Shown piece by piece: positions 16,053-24,376 of a DNA stretch of 64,000 nucleotides. Numbering within the stretch: position 1 is the first letter of the stretch; the number at the start of each line of letters is the position of its first letter. A program made the translations under genes and the position numbers. The notes beneath the pieces are model-generated. The model made no database searches, had not been told where the DNA came from, and saw nothing but the letters and a program-made list of their open reading frames with translations. The stretch is taken from the NCBI GenBank assembly GCA_016124895.1, contig WGMU01000006.1:1-64000 (forward strand), written 5' to 3'. Source of the stretch: a bacterium (GTDB taxonomy: Bacteria; Planctomycetota; Planctomycetia; Planctomycetales; Planctomycetaceae).

Positions 16053-16802
16053 ATGACAGACAGCACGAACAGCGGCTCCAGCGACGTGATGATCGAGGCG
16101 GATGGGCTGAGTAAGTACTACGGCTCGTTCGTCGCCACTGAGGACGTCACGTTTACTGTCCCGCGCGGACAGGTCGCGGCGTTTCTTGGACCTAACGGCG
16201 CTGGAAAATCGACAACCATGAAAATGCTGACGGGTTATCTGGCTCCGTCGAGTGGTTCGGCAAGAATCGCCGGACACGATATGCAGACCGACCGCCTGGC
16301 TGCAGCGTCGCGTCTCGGCTACCTGCCGGAGAACGGGCCGCTCTATGCCGAAATGACTCCACACAGCCTGCTGAAATATCTCGGCGAGGCGCGGGGAATG
16401 AGTCGTGACAAACTCGGTCAGCGGCTCGAATACGTCCGCGGCGCCTGCTCGCTGAGCACTGTCTGGAGTAAGACGATCAGCAAGCTCTCGAAGGGTTATC
16501 GACAGCGTGTCGGCATGGCTCAGGCCCTGCTCCACGACCCCGATGTCCTGATCCTCGACGAACCGACCAGCGGTCTCGACCCGAACCAGGTGCATGGCGT
16601 GCGTGACCTGATCACCAGCCTCGGCCAGACGAAAACGATTCTCCTGTCGACGCATATTCTGCGCGAGGTCAAAGCTGTCTGCAGTCGCGTGATTCTGGTC
16701 GACCAGGGTCGCGTCGTCTTCGACGGTCCGATTGGCGAAATGGCGGGTTCGGAAGAGGAAATGGAAAACCGCTTCCGCGAGCTGACCGCGACGGCTGGCT
16801 GA
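16053..16802 (+). CDS. ABC transporter ATPase, GldA/CcmA-like
   Basis: This 249-residue ATP-binding subunit powers an ABC-2 type exporter. The Walker A motif is GPNGAGKST (residues 46-54), the Q-loop region is YLPENGPLY (90-98), the ABC signature is LSKGYRQR (145-152), Walker B is VLILDEP (165-171) with E170 catalytic, and the switch histidine is H201. The 'SKGYRQRVG' form and 'PENGPLY' Q-loop are typical of GldA-related ATPases. Its permease partner is almost certainly the fused GldF-GldG protein encoded 130 bases downstream. Substrate is unknown: in Bacteroidetes the related proteins support gliding, which has not been shown for planctomycetes. Confidence 0.93.
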   Translation: MTDSTNSGSSDVMIEADGLSKYYGSFVATEDVTFTVPRGQVAAFLGPNGAGKSTTMKMLTGYLAPSSGSARIAGHDMQTDRLAAASRLGYLPENGPLYAEMTPHSLLKYLGEARGMSRDKLGQRLEYVRGACSLSTVWSKTISKLSKGYRQRVGMAQALLHDPDVLILDEPTSGLDPNQVHGVRDLITSLGQTKTILLSTHILREVKAVCSRVILVDQGRVVFDGPIGEMAGSEEEMENRFRELTATAG

Positions 16803-16932
16803 TCAGTTGTCGCATTGAGTGCGTCGTGATGGCGAGTCGAATTCGACTCGTTTCCACAGTCTAAGACGCACGGAAACTTCTGGATGTGGTCCCTGACGAA
16901 ATCTTCAACGATCTGAAAACCGGAACTGGGAA

Positions 16933-19608
16933 ATGCGAACTCACGTGATTCTCGCTGTGCTCAAGCGAAACCTGATGAGCTATTTCTCCGGCCTGCTCGG
17001 CTATCTGTTCATCATCTTCTTTGTCGTCGCGGCATCGCTGGCCGCTTTCAACCCGCAGTTCTTTACGAACAATCTCGCAACACTGGATCAGCTCACGCTG
17101 TATTTTCCGTACCTGCTGCTGTTCATTGTTCCGGCGATTGCCATGACCGCCTGGGCCGACGAAAAGCGGCAGGGCACCGACGAACTGCTCTTCACGCTGC
17201 CGGGAACCGATACCGAAATCCTGCTCGGCAAGTACCTGGCTCTCGTGCTGGTCTACACGGTCGCGCTGGGCTTTTCGATGACGATGTTCGGCGTGCTGGC
17301 GAGAATCGCCAACCCGGACTGGGGTCTGCTGCTGACGACCTATTTCGGTTACTGGCTGGCCGGTGCGGCACTCATCAGTCTCGCGATGTTTGCGTCGGTG
17401 ATGACGAGCAGCGTAACCGTCGCGTTCGGCATTGGTGTCGCGTTCTGTGCGGTTCCGGTTTTCATCGGCAAGCTGGCTGTGACCCGGCCGTTTGTTGAAG
17501 ACCCGACGTTCGGTGACAGACTCGCAGACGGCTTTTCGCAGGTCTGCCTGGCACTCAGCCTGTCCGAGCATCTGCGGGAATTCGCAATGGGCATCGTCCC
17601 GTTCAGCGGACTCGTTTACTTCGGCTCACTGATTGCGTTCGCTCTGTATCTCAATGCGGCGATGATCAGTCGTCGGCACTGGGTGCGGAGCGGCGACGGT
17701 CTTCCGATGGGAGCACACTGCGGTATTCGCGTCGCCTCGCTGCTGGTGGCATTGATTGCCGGCAGTTCGGTCATATCGACGGCCAGCGAGTCGATGGGTC
17801 TGCGGTTCGACATGACCGCCGAGAATCTTTACACGCTGTCCGGCACAACAACTGAATTGATCGACAAACTTGACGACAAGAACCCCGTCACCGTGCTGGC
17901 TTACATCAGCCCGACCGTGCCGCGCGAGTACGTCGCTCAGCAGACGCAGCTTCGCGGGCTGCTGCGGCAGTATGACCGAATGGGGGGCTCGCTGCTGGAA
18001 GTCCGCTTCGTCGACGTCACACCATTCAGCGAACAGGCTGAGGAAGCCTCGCACTTCGGCATCGAACCGCAGACGGTCCAGTCGGAAGTCAATGGCCGGT
18101 TCCAGGCCGTTGATGTGTTTCTTGGTGCAGTGGTCCAGAGTCCGCTGGATCAGGTCGTGATTCCGTTCTTCGAATCCGGAGCGTCAATCGAGTACGAGCT
18201 GACCCGCTCGATCCGTACCGTCTCACAGAAGGAGCGGCTGACCGTCGGCATTCTGCGAACAGATGCGAAGGTCAATGGTGGTTTCGACATGCAGTCAATG
18301 CGGAGCCAGCCGGAATGGCGCATGAGCCGCGAACTCAAAAAGCAGTACAAGGTCGTTGAGGTCGCTGCCGATTCTGAAATCACGGAAAAAGTGGACGTCC
18401 TGCTGGCTGTGCAGCCCTCGTCGCTCAACCAGCAGCAGATGAACAACTTCGTCACCTATGTCAAGAGCGGCAAGCCGGTCCTGATCCTTGATGACCCGAT
18501 GCCGATCACGAATCTCGGCAACGCTCCGAGCCAGCCGAAACGTCCGGCCGGAAACCCGATGTTCGGCCAGCAGCAGCCTCCGGAACCGCGAGCAAACTAC
18601 GCACCGCTGCTGACAGCACTTGGCATTGAATGGAAAAACGACTCGCTGATCTGGGACACGGTCAATCCACATCCGCAGTGGGTCGACCTGCCGCAGGATT
18701 ACGTTTTCATCACGAAGGTCAGTGGCAATCCCGAAGCCTTTAACTCTGAGAGCGACGTCACCAGCGGCCTGCAGGAACTGCTGGTTCTGTATCCCGGCGA
18801 AGTGCTCGAAGATACGAATGCCGACGTCGAGTTCATCTCGCTGCTGCAGACAGGAGCGCTGTCCGGCAAGCTTAAATACGATGACCTGATCGACAACTCG
18901 TTCTTTGGTCCGCAGCCCAAAGACCCGCGGCGTGTCGTTCGTGACGCTGACAAATTTGCGCATGTGATTGCTGGTCAGGTCAAAGGCAAAGGTGACAGTA
19001 AGGTCAATGCGATCTTCGTCGCCGATACTGACTTCATTTCCGACCAGATCTTCAGCATTGCACAGAACGAAGCCTTTGGTCTGAAACTCGACAACGTCAA
19101 GTTCATCCTCAACTGCGTCGACGTACTGGCGGGCGATACGTCCTATGTCGAACTCCGCAAACGCCGGCCGCAGTACCGGGCTCTGCTCGAGGTTCAGCGG
19201 CAGACCGATCAGTTCCGCAAAGACGTCGCCGACGAACGTAAGAAAGCCGAAGACGACGCCGAGGAACACAAGAAGCGGCTGCAGGAAGAACTCGACAAGC
19301 AGGTTGACGAGATCGATGCCAATCAGAATCTGTCGCGACTCGAAAAAGAACAGCAGAAACAGATTGCGCTGCAGAAAAAACGACGCGAGCTGGACGTCCA
19401 GGAAGCGAACATCGACCAGGAAAAAGACAAGAAGCTCGAACAGCTACGTGCCCGCCAGCAGCGGGATATCCACGCGGTCGAAAACAAGTTCTGGTGGCAG
19501 TCCGTACTGTGGCCACCGGTGCCCGCAGTGCTGCTTGGCCTGGCCGTGCTCATCATGCGGCTGAACGCCGAGGGCCAGCACATCGAAGAGTCTCGACGGA
19601 AGAAATAG
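16933..19608 (+). CDS. fused GldF-like permease and GldG-like protein
   Basis: This 891-residue protein fuses two ABC exporter parts that are separate genes in Bacteroidetes. Residues 1-240 are an ABC-2 permease with about six membrane segments (for example 13-35, 55-77, 97-120, 140-165 and 215-236) and the conserved ADEKRQGTDELLFTLP loop. A further hydrophobic segment near 261-280 leads into the GldG-type periplasmic domain, which opens with the family phrase LRFDMTAENLYTLS. A glutamine-, lysine- and glutamate-rich coiled coil at about 745-855 precedes a final membrane segment (about 862-882). It pairs with the preceding ATPase and the DUF4340 protein that follows 83 bases later, forming one operon. 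Confidence 0.93.
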   Translation: MRTHVILAVLKRNLMSYFSGLLGYLFIIFFVVAASLAAFNPQFFTNNLATLDQLTLYFPYLLLFIVPAIAMTAWADEKRQGTDELLFTLPGTDTEILLGKYLALVLVYTVALGFSMTMFGVLARIANPDWGLLLTTYFGYWLAGAALISLAMFASVMTSSVTVAFGIGVAFCAVPVFIGKLAVTRPFVEDPTFGDRLADGFSQVCLALSLSEHLREFAMGIVPFSGLVYFGSLIAFALYLNAAMISRRHWVRSGDGLPMGAHCGIRVASLLVALIAGSSVISTASESMGLRFDMTAENLYTLSGTTTELIDKLDDKNPVTVLAYISPTVPREYVAQQTQLRGLLRQYDRMGGSLLEVRFVDVTPFSEQAEEASHFGIEPQTVQSEVNGRFQAVDVFLGAVVQSPLDQVVIPFFESGASIEYELTRSIRTVSQKERLTVGILRTDAKVNGGFDMQSMRSQPEWRMSRELKKQYKVVEVAADSEITEKVDVLLAVQPSSLNQQQMNNFVTYVKSGKPVLILDDPMPITNLGNAPSQPKRPAGNPMFGQQQPPEPRANYAPLLTALGIEWKNDSLIWDTVNPHPQWVDLPQDYVFITKVSGNPEAFNSESDVTSGLQELLVLYPGEVLEDTNADVEFISLLQTGALSGKLKYDDLIDNSFFGPQPKDPRRVVRDADKFAHVIAGQVKGKGDSKVNAIFVADTDFISDQIFSIAQNEAFGLKLDNVKFILNCVDVLAGDTSYVELRKRRPQYRALLEVQRQTDQFRKDVADERKKAEDDAEEHKKRLQEELDKQVDEIDANQNLSRLEKEQQKQIALQKKRRELDVQEANIDQEKDKKLEQLRARQQRDIHAVENKFWWQSVLWPPVPAVLLGLAVLIMRLNAEGQHIEESRRKK

Positions 19609-19691
19609 CCTGCACGGTTCGACCGGCTCAGTGCCGGGATCACGGCGTTCAAGTTCTCAGTCAGTCCATTCCCGCTTCGGGAGATCTCATA

Positions 19692-21758
19692 ATGAACCAG
19701 ACAGCTCAGACGTTGAAGTTCGTAGTTGCCGCCGTTGTGATGGTTGGCCTGGCGGCCGGAACGCATTTCGTAACAAAGCCGACGCCGCTGGAAGGCTACG
19801 GCCGAGTGGGCGAACCGTTCTTCCCCGACCTCGATCCGACCCAGGCGACGGCGCTGCGGCTGCTCAGTTACAACGAAGACACCGCGACAATTCGTGACTT
19901 CTCCGTGCAGAAGAAGGACGGTGTCTGGACGCTGCCCTCGTACTACAACTATCCGGCTGACGGTGAGGATCAGCTCGCGAAGACGACAACGTCACTGCTG
20001 GGCATCAAACGTGACGCACTGGTCAGTCGGTCGGCAGCCGACCACGAACGCTTTGGCGTCCTTGACCCGATGGGCGATGAGGCATTGCCGCTGAAGGGCC
20101 GCGGTCAGCGGCTGACAATTTTCAAGGGCGACCAGATCGTCGCTGCGGACCTGATTATCGGCAAAGAGGTCCCGGAACGAGCGGGCGAACATTACGTTCG
20201 CGTCGAAGGCGAGACGGACACCTGGATCTGCAAGCTGAGCGTGGAACTGTCGACAAAGTTCAGTGAGTGGGTCGAAGCCGATCTGCTGAAGATGGAACGC
20301 GACGATCTGGTGAAGCTCGAAGCGATTTCGACCGTCGTCGATCCTCAGTCCGGTATCTCACAGAAAGTGGAAGGCGTTCTAAGCCGCGACAAGTCGGCGG
20401 ACCCGTGGACGCTGGCGGGGCTCAACGCCGAGTCTGAAGAGGTCAACACTTCCGACATCCAGACGATGGTCAGCACGCTCGACAACCTGAAGCTGACCGG
20501 CATTCGCAAGCGACCACGTTCACCAATTAAAGGCGTCGATGGGCCAGCCCTGCTCAATGATTTGACGTTTAACGTTCCGGAGAAATACCGCAGCCTGCCG
20601 GGGCTTGACCAGCAGTTGGAAGACTTCGTCCGGGCTGAACTCGCCGAGAACGGTTTCCTGATGTACCGCGATCCGGAATCCGGAAAACGACGGCTGCTGT
20701 CTCAGGGTGGAGAGCTGATCGCCGGAACGAAGGAAGGCGTCGAGTATCATCTGCATTTCGGAAGCTCGTTTACCGGCACCGAAGAAGAGATCGAAATCGG
20801 CAAGCAGTCAAAGAAAGCCAAAGAAGGCGACGCTGCTCCGGCGGACAAGGCCGACGAAAAGAAGCCCGCCGGTCCGGATGAGGCGGCTGACAAGTCGGAC
20901 GACGAATCTGAAAAGCAGGACTCGGACGAACCTGAGAAAACGGAGAGTCGTTACCTGTTTGTCCGCGCTGTCTTCAACGATTCGCTTCTGGGTGAGAAGC
21001 CAGTTGAGCCCGTCAAACCGCTGCCGCCGGAAGGCGTCAAGGTCGATGACAAGGGTGACGTCATCGAGTCGGCCGCCGCTGACTCGGCAGAAAAGGCTGA
21101 CGCCAAAACTGCGAATTCAGAGGCTGAAAAGTCTGACACAGACAACGCCGATGGCGAAAAGAAAAACGCCGAAGCGGATTCTGCTCCGAAGCTGACGCCG
21201 GTTGAGATCTACAAAAAGGAACTCGCTCAGTACCGCAAGGATCAGACGAAGTACGAGAGCGATCTGAAGAGCTACGAGCAGAAGGTCAAGGACGGCGAGC
21301 AGGAAGTCAGCGTGCTCAACGACCGCTTCGCCGACTGGTACTACGTGGTTTCTGCTGACGACTTCAACAAGCTGCGTCTGACGCGTGAGCAGCTCGTCAA
21401 GGCCAAAGAGAAGCCGGCCGAGGACAGCGAATCGACCGGCGAAAAGCCGGGCACGCCGACAAGCGAAGCTCCCGCCGCGACCGGAAAACCGGCTGAGCCG
21501 GCGAAGCCAGCCGCTCCAGCAACGCCAGAAACAACAGAGAAATCACCCGCCGCAGACAGTACGAAATCACCGGCTGCCGATTCGGCGAAGCCCGCGACAG
21601 AGGCAAAGCCCGCGGAGGAGAAGCCTGCTGATCCGGCGCCGTCAGCAAAGCCGGCCGAGGCAGAAGCGACGGAAAAGGCGAAGGATGAGTCAGCCAGCCC
21701 CGCGGATTCGACGACCAGTCCTGAGCCGAAGCCGCCCGCTGACAATAACAGCAAGTAG
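19692..21758 (+). CDS. DUF4340 protein with low-complexity A/P/K/E tail
   Basis: This 688-residue protein carries the DUF4340 fold found beside GldG-type genes. The ATG at 19692 is preferred over an upstream frame because a single N-terminal hydrophobic segment (residues 8-25) starts there. Family-like text includes KDGVWTLPSYYNYPAD followed by the RSAADHERFGVLDP pattern. A charged insertion near residues 375-420 (rich in K, D and E) and another near 460-505 interrupt the domain. The last 115 residues are almost only A, P, K, E, S and T, likely an extended periplasmic tail. It probably acts as the envelope partner of the GldA/GldFG exporter; no enzymatic motif is visible. Confidence 0.88.
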   Translation: MNQTAQTLKFVVAAVVMVGLAAGTHFVTKPTPLEGYGRVGEPFFPDLDPTQATALRLLSYNEDTATIRDFSVQKKDGVWTLPSYYNYPADGEDQLAKTTTSLLGIKRDALVSRSAADHERFGVLDPMGDEALPLKGRGQRLTIFKGDQIVAADLIIGKEVPERAGEHYVRVEGETDTWICKLSVELSTKFSEWVEADLLKMERDDLVKLEAISTVVDPQSGISQKVEGVLSRDKSADPWTLAGLNAESEEVNTSDIQTMVSTLDNLKLTGIRKRPRSPIKGVDGPALLNDLTFNVPEKYRSLPGLDQQLEDFVRAELAENGFLMYRDPESGKRRLLSQGGELIAGTKEGVEYHLHFGSSFTGTEEEIEIGKQSKKAKEGDAAPADKADEKKPAGPDEAADKSDDESEKQDSDEPEKTESRYLFVRAVFNDSLLGEKPVEPVKPLPPEGVKVDDKGDVIESAAADSAEKADAKTANSEAEKSDTDNADGEKKNAEADSAPKLTPVEIYKKELAQYRKDQTKYESDLKSYEQKVKDGEQEVSVLNDRFADWYYVVSADDFNKLRLTREQLVKAKEKPAEDSESTGEKPGTPTSEAPAATGKPAEPAKPAAPATPETTEKSPAADSTKSPAADSAKPATEAKPAEEKPADPAPSAKPAEAEATEKAKDESASPADSTTSPEPKPPADNNSK

Positions 21759-21935
21759 CTGGCCCACCGGACAAATCGCTACTGCCTGACGCGCTGCGTC
21801 CGGACAGATCCGTCTCAGCCGACCAGGCAGATTCGCAACTGGTCGGCTGGCTCCCGTCGCTGCTGGCGTGTGGGAAGACGCTGCCGTATCGTCTGCGGAT
21901 TCCCGCTCGATCCGCGCCCGCAGAGAGTTCGCGTC

Positions 21936-22646
21936 ATGTCCAACGCCGCCGAGGTCATCGATCTTCACAAGTGGTACGACCTGGGTTCCGTCGTTGTGAA
22001 AGCGCTGCGCGGCGTCTCGCTGGAAGTCCCTAAGGGCGACTTCATTGCGATCATGGGGTCATCCGGCAGCGGTAAGAGTACGCTGCTGAACCTGCTGGGT
22101 GCGCTCGACCGACCGACGCACGGCGAGTACATCCTCGGCGGCCAGAAGGTCTCGCAGCTCAGCGACGAGGAGCTGTCCGAGGTCCGCAACCGTCTGATCG
22201 GATTCATCTTCCAGTCGTACAATCTGATTGCGCAGTACACAGTGCTCGAAAACATCGAACTGCCGCTGCTGTATCGGGCGAAAGGCGGCGGGATTAATGC
22301 GAAGGACCGCGAGCGCGTGCGCGAACTCGCAGCAATGGTCGGCCTCGGTGACCGGATGGACCATCGACCGTTTCAGCTTTCCGGCGGCCAGCAGCAGCGC
22401 GTCGCCATTGCGCGAGCACTCGTCAACGATCCGGAAATCATCCTCGCCGACGAACCGACCGGTAATCTCGATTCCGCGACGGAAGAAGAGATCATGGGGA
22501 TGCTCAAGTCGCTGAATGAGGAAGGCCGGACCATCATCATGGTGACTCACGAGCCAGCCGTCGCGAGGCAGGCTCACCGTCAGATCTACATGAAGGACGG
22601 AGTCATCGCCGGGACGGGCGTTTTTCCCGGCCACGAAGCTGTTTGA
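21936..22646 (+). CDS. ABC transporter ATPase, LolD/MacB-like
   Basis: This 236-residue ATPase belongs to the LolD/MacB/FtsE group that drives lipoprotein release, macrolide export or other mechanotransmission systems. Motifs are Walker [10 protein letters not shown] (residues 41-49), Q-loop FIFQSYNLI (90-98), signature LSGGQQQR (148-155), Walker B IILADEP (168-174) and the switch histidine in MVTHEP. The ATG at 21936 is chosen since family members begin close to this point; the frame upstream to 21870 adds only a leader. It follows the DUF4340 gene by 177 bases on the same strand. No FtsX/MacB-type permease lies next to it, so its partner must be encoded elsewhere or it works with the gld set. 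Confidence 0.93.
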   Translation: MSNAAEVIDLHKWYDLGSVVVKALRGVSLEVPKGDFIAIMGSSGSGKSTLLNLLGALDRPTHGEYILGGQKVSQLSDEELSEVRNRLIGFIFQSYNLIAQYTVLENIELPLLYRAKGGGINAKDRERVRELAAMVGLGDRMDHRPFQLSGGQQQRVAIARALVNDPEIILADEPTGNLDSATEEEIMGMLKSLNEEGRTIIMVTHEPAVARQAHRQIYMKDGVIAGTGVFPGHEAV

Positions 22647-22674
22647 CAGACGCAAACGCATCGCCGTTTGTCTG
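22647..22674 (+). terminator. possible terminator hairpin
   Basis: Directly after the stop of the LolD-like gene, CAGAC and GTCTG together with AAACG and CGTTT form a stem of five plus five base pairs with a two-base bulge and a six-base loop. No clear T-run follows, so this would be a non-classical terminator or an RNA-end stabiliser. Confidence 0.35.
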
Positions 22675-23119
22675 ATTGAATCGAACGCAGCCCGTCTGCT
22701 CAGTGGGTCGATTTGCTGCGAAAATCAGACAACGCCCCGGCTTGTCTGTGCGAGCAATTCGGCGCAGAATCGGTCCGTCGTCCATTCGTCCGCTGAGAAC
22801 ATTCCCGCTGTCTGACACTGGCCGTTGATCAGGCGGGAGTTTTCCCCAACTGCCTTAAGATGAGTTGATCCTGATTGACCGGGGATTGATTCATCAAAGC
22901 AGGGTTCTCAAACGGACGCTGCAGCGATAATCGAGAGTGAGATGCTTCGGGCATTGATCTCCCGCGTCGTCAGCGGGTTTGTCTCTTGGCTGGTGCAGAG
23001 CAGTCTCCGATCCGCTGGCTGAATGGAGTTATCACGCTGAGGCTGCGCAGCAAGCTGCTGTGCAGTCACGACGTGATGGTTCATCCAACCGGGCCATCGA
23101 AATCTGACTGGAGACCTGC
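22675..23119. other. intergenic, no gene seen
   Basis: These 445 bases between the LolD-like ATPase and the C45-family gene, both on the plus strand, contain no supported gene. It should hold the promoter of the C45-family gene. I did not find a repeat, RNA structure or operator apart from the hairpin just after the ATPase stop. Confidence 0.4.
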
Positions 23120-24229
23120 GTGCCAAGATTGATTGATGAGCGCAACGTGCGCTACCCGTTTTACGAAGCGAGTGGATCGGCCGCCGACCTCGGCCGGCAG
23201 CACGGAGAGCAGGCCCGCCTGCGGATCACGTCCTTCCTGGGCTGGCTGTGCGAATCGTTGAAGATGACCGAGCGGGAACTTGCTCAACGGGCCGCGCGTT
23301 TCCGGCCACTGTTCAGGAAGTGGTGTCCACACCTGCTGGATGAAATTCAGGGACTTGCTCAGGGCGCTGGTATCAACGAGGGCCTCGCACTGGCGTGTCA
23401 GCTCCGCGGAGAGCTGTCGAAGCAGAACACCGGTGGCTGTACGACGTTCGCCGCGACCGGGATCGCAACAGCCGATGGCGCGACGCTGATTGGCCAGAAC
23501 AGCGATATGCTTCCGGAGATGCGCGAATTCGCCTACGTGCTGCATCTGACACCAGACGACCGCCCCGAACTGATCATGTGGACGTTCGGCGGAATGATCG
23601 GTTACCACGGCCTCAATGAGCATGGGGTTGCGCACTTTGCGAATTCTCTTGGCGGCGGTCCCGACTGGCAGTTCGCGCTATCACATTATCCACTCAAACG
23701 GCTGATTCTTGAGCAGCGCAATCTCGACGATGTCCGGCAGCTCATTCGTGATGTGCCGGTTGCGTCGAGCGGTAATTACATGCTCAGTGACGGAACGGGA
23801 GCGATTGCGGACATCGAAGTGACGCCGCGCGGCGCGACCGAGATCGCACGACCGCAATCCGGATTGCTCGCGCATACCAATCACTTCCTGTGCGGCGCGC
23901 ACGCCTGCGAGGCCAACTGGCAGCAGAGCCTGCCGGATTCACACCCGCGGCAACTGCGCGCGGAGGCGTTTCTGACCGAACGAGCCGGACGTTTCATGCT
24001 CGACGACGCAAAAAAATTGCTTGCCGATCATGACGGACACCCTGTGAGTATCTGTCGGCATCCGCACACCGGGCCTGGGGATTCAATTCTGCCGAACACA
24101 GGGCGAACCGTCGCCGGGCTGATCGCTGAACCGCAGCTCGGGCGTCTACACGTCTGCAGCGGCAACCCCTGCGAACTGCCGTTCGTCCCGTTTGAACTGA
24201 ACCGCAATGGCCACGAACCGCGACCCTGA
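23120..24229 (+). CDS. C45-family peptidase / acyl-CoA:6-APA acyltransferase-like protein
   Basis: This 369-residue protein resembles the C45 (isopenicillin-N acyltransferase) group of N-terminal nucleophile hydrolases. The landmark is NTGGCTTFAATG, in which G106-C107 is the likely self-cleavage site that exposes C107 as nucleophile. It is followed by the typical IGQNSDM and, later, MIGYHGLNEHGVA and NALSGNYM-like segments (here SSGNYMLSD). The start is a GTG (GAGACCTGCGTG). No signal peptide is present. Bacterial members hydrolyse or transfer amide-linked acyl groups, but the substrate is unknown and a penicillin role is not implied. It stands alone: the next gene begins 147 bases later and is unrelated. 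Confidence 0.88.
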   Translation: MPRLIDERNVRYPFYEASGSAADLGRQHGEQARLRITSFLGWLCESLKMTERELAQRAARFRPLFRKWCPHLLDEIQGLAQGAGINEGLALACQLRGELSKQNTGGCTTFAATGIATADGATLIGQNSDMLPEMREFAYVLHLTPDDRPELIMWTFGGMIGYHGLNEHGVAHFANSLGGGPDWQFALSHYPLKRLILEQRNLDDVRQLIRDVPVASSGNYMLSDGTGAIADIEVTPRGATEIARPQSGLLAHTNHFLCGAHACEANWQQSLPDSHPRQLRAEAFLTERAGRFMLDDAKKLLADHDGHPVSICRHPHTGPGDSILPNTGRTVAGLIAEPQLGRLHVCSGNPCELPFVPFELNRNGHEPRP

Positions 24230-24376
24230 GTGATTGTCGCGACCCTGCCGGAACTCACCGGGATGTCTGCCGAAAAGTCTTCCCGTTCTGGTGCCTGTCG
24301 CCCGTCCATATTGACAGTGAATCCTGGACTGCGTTACTCCGCGCGGGTTGACTGAATTCCTGTCTGGCCGGTCCTG

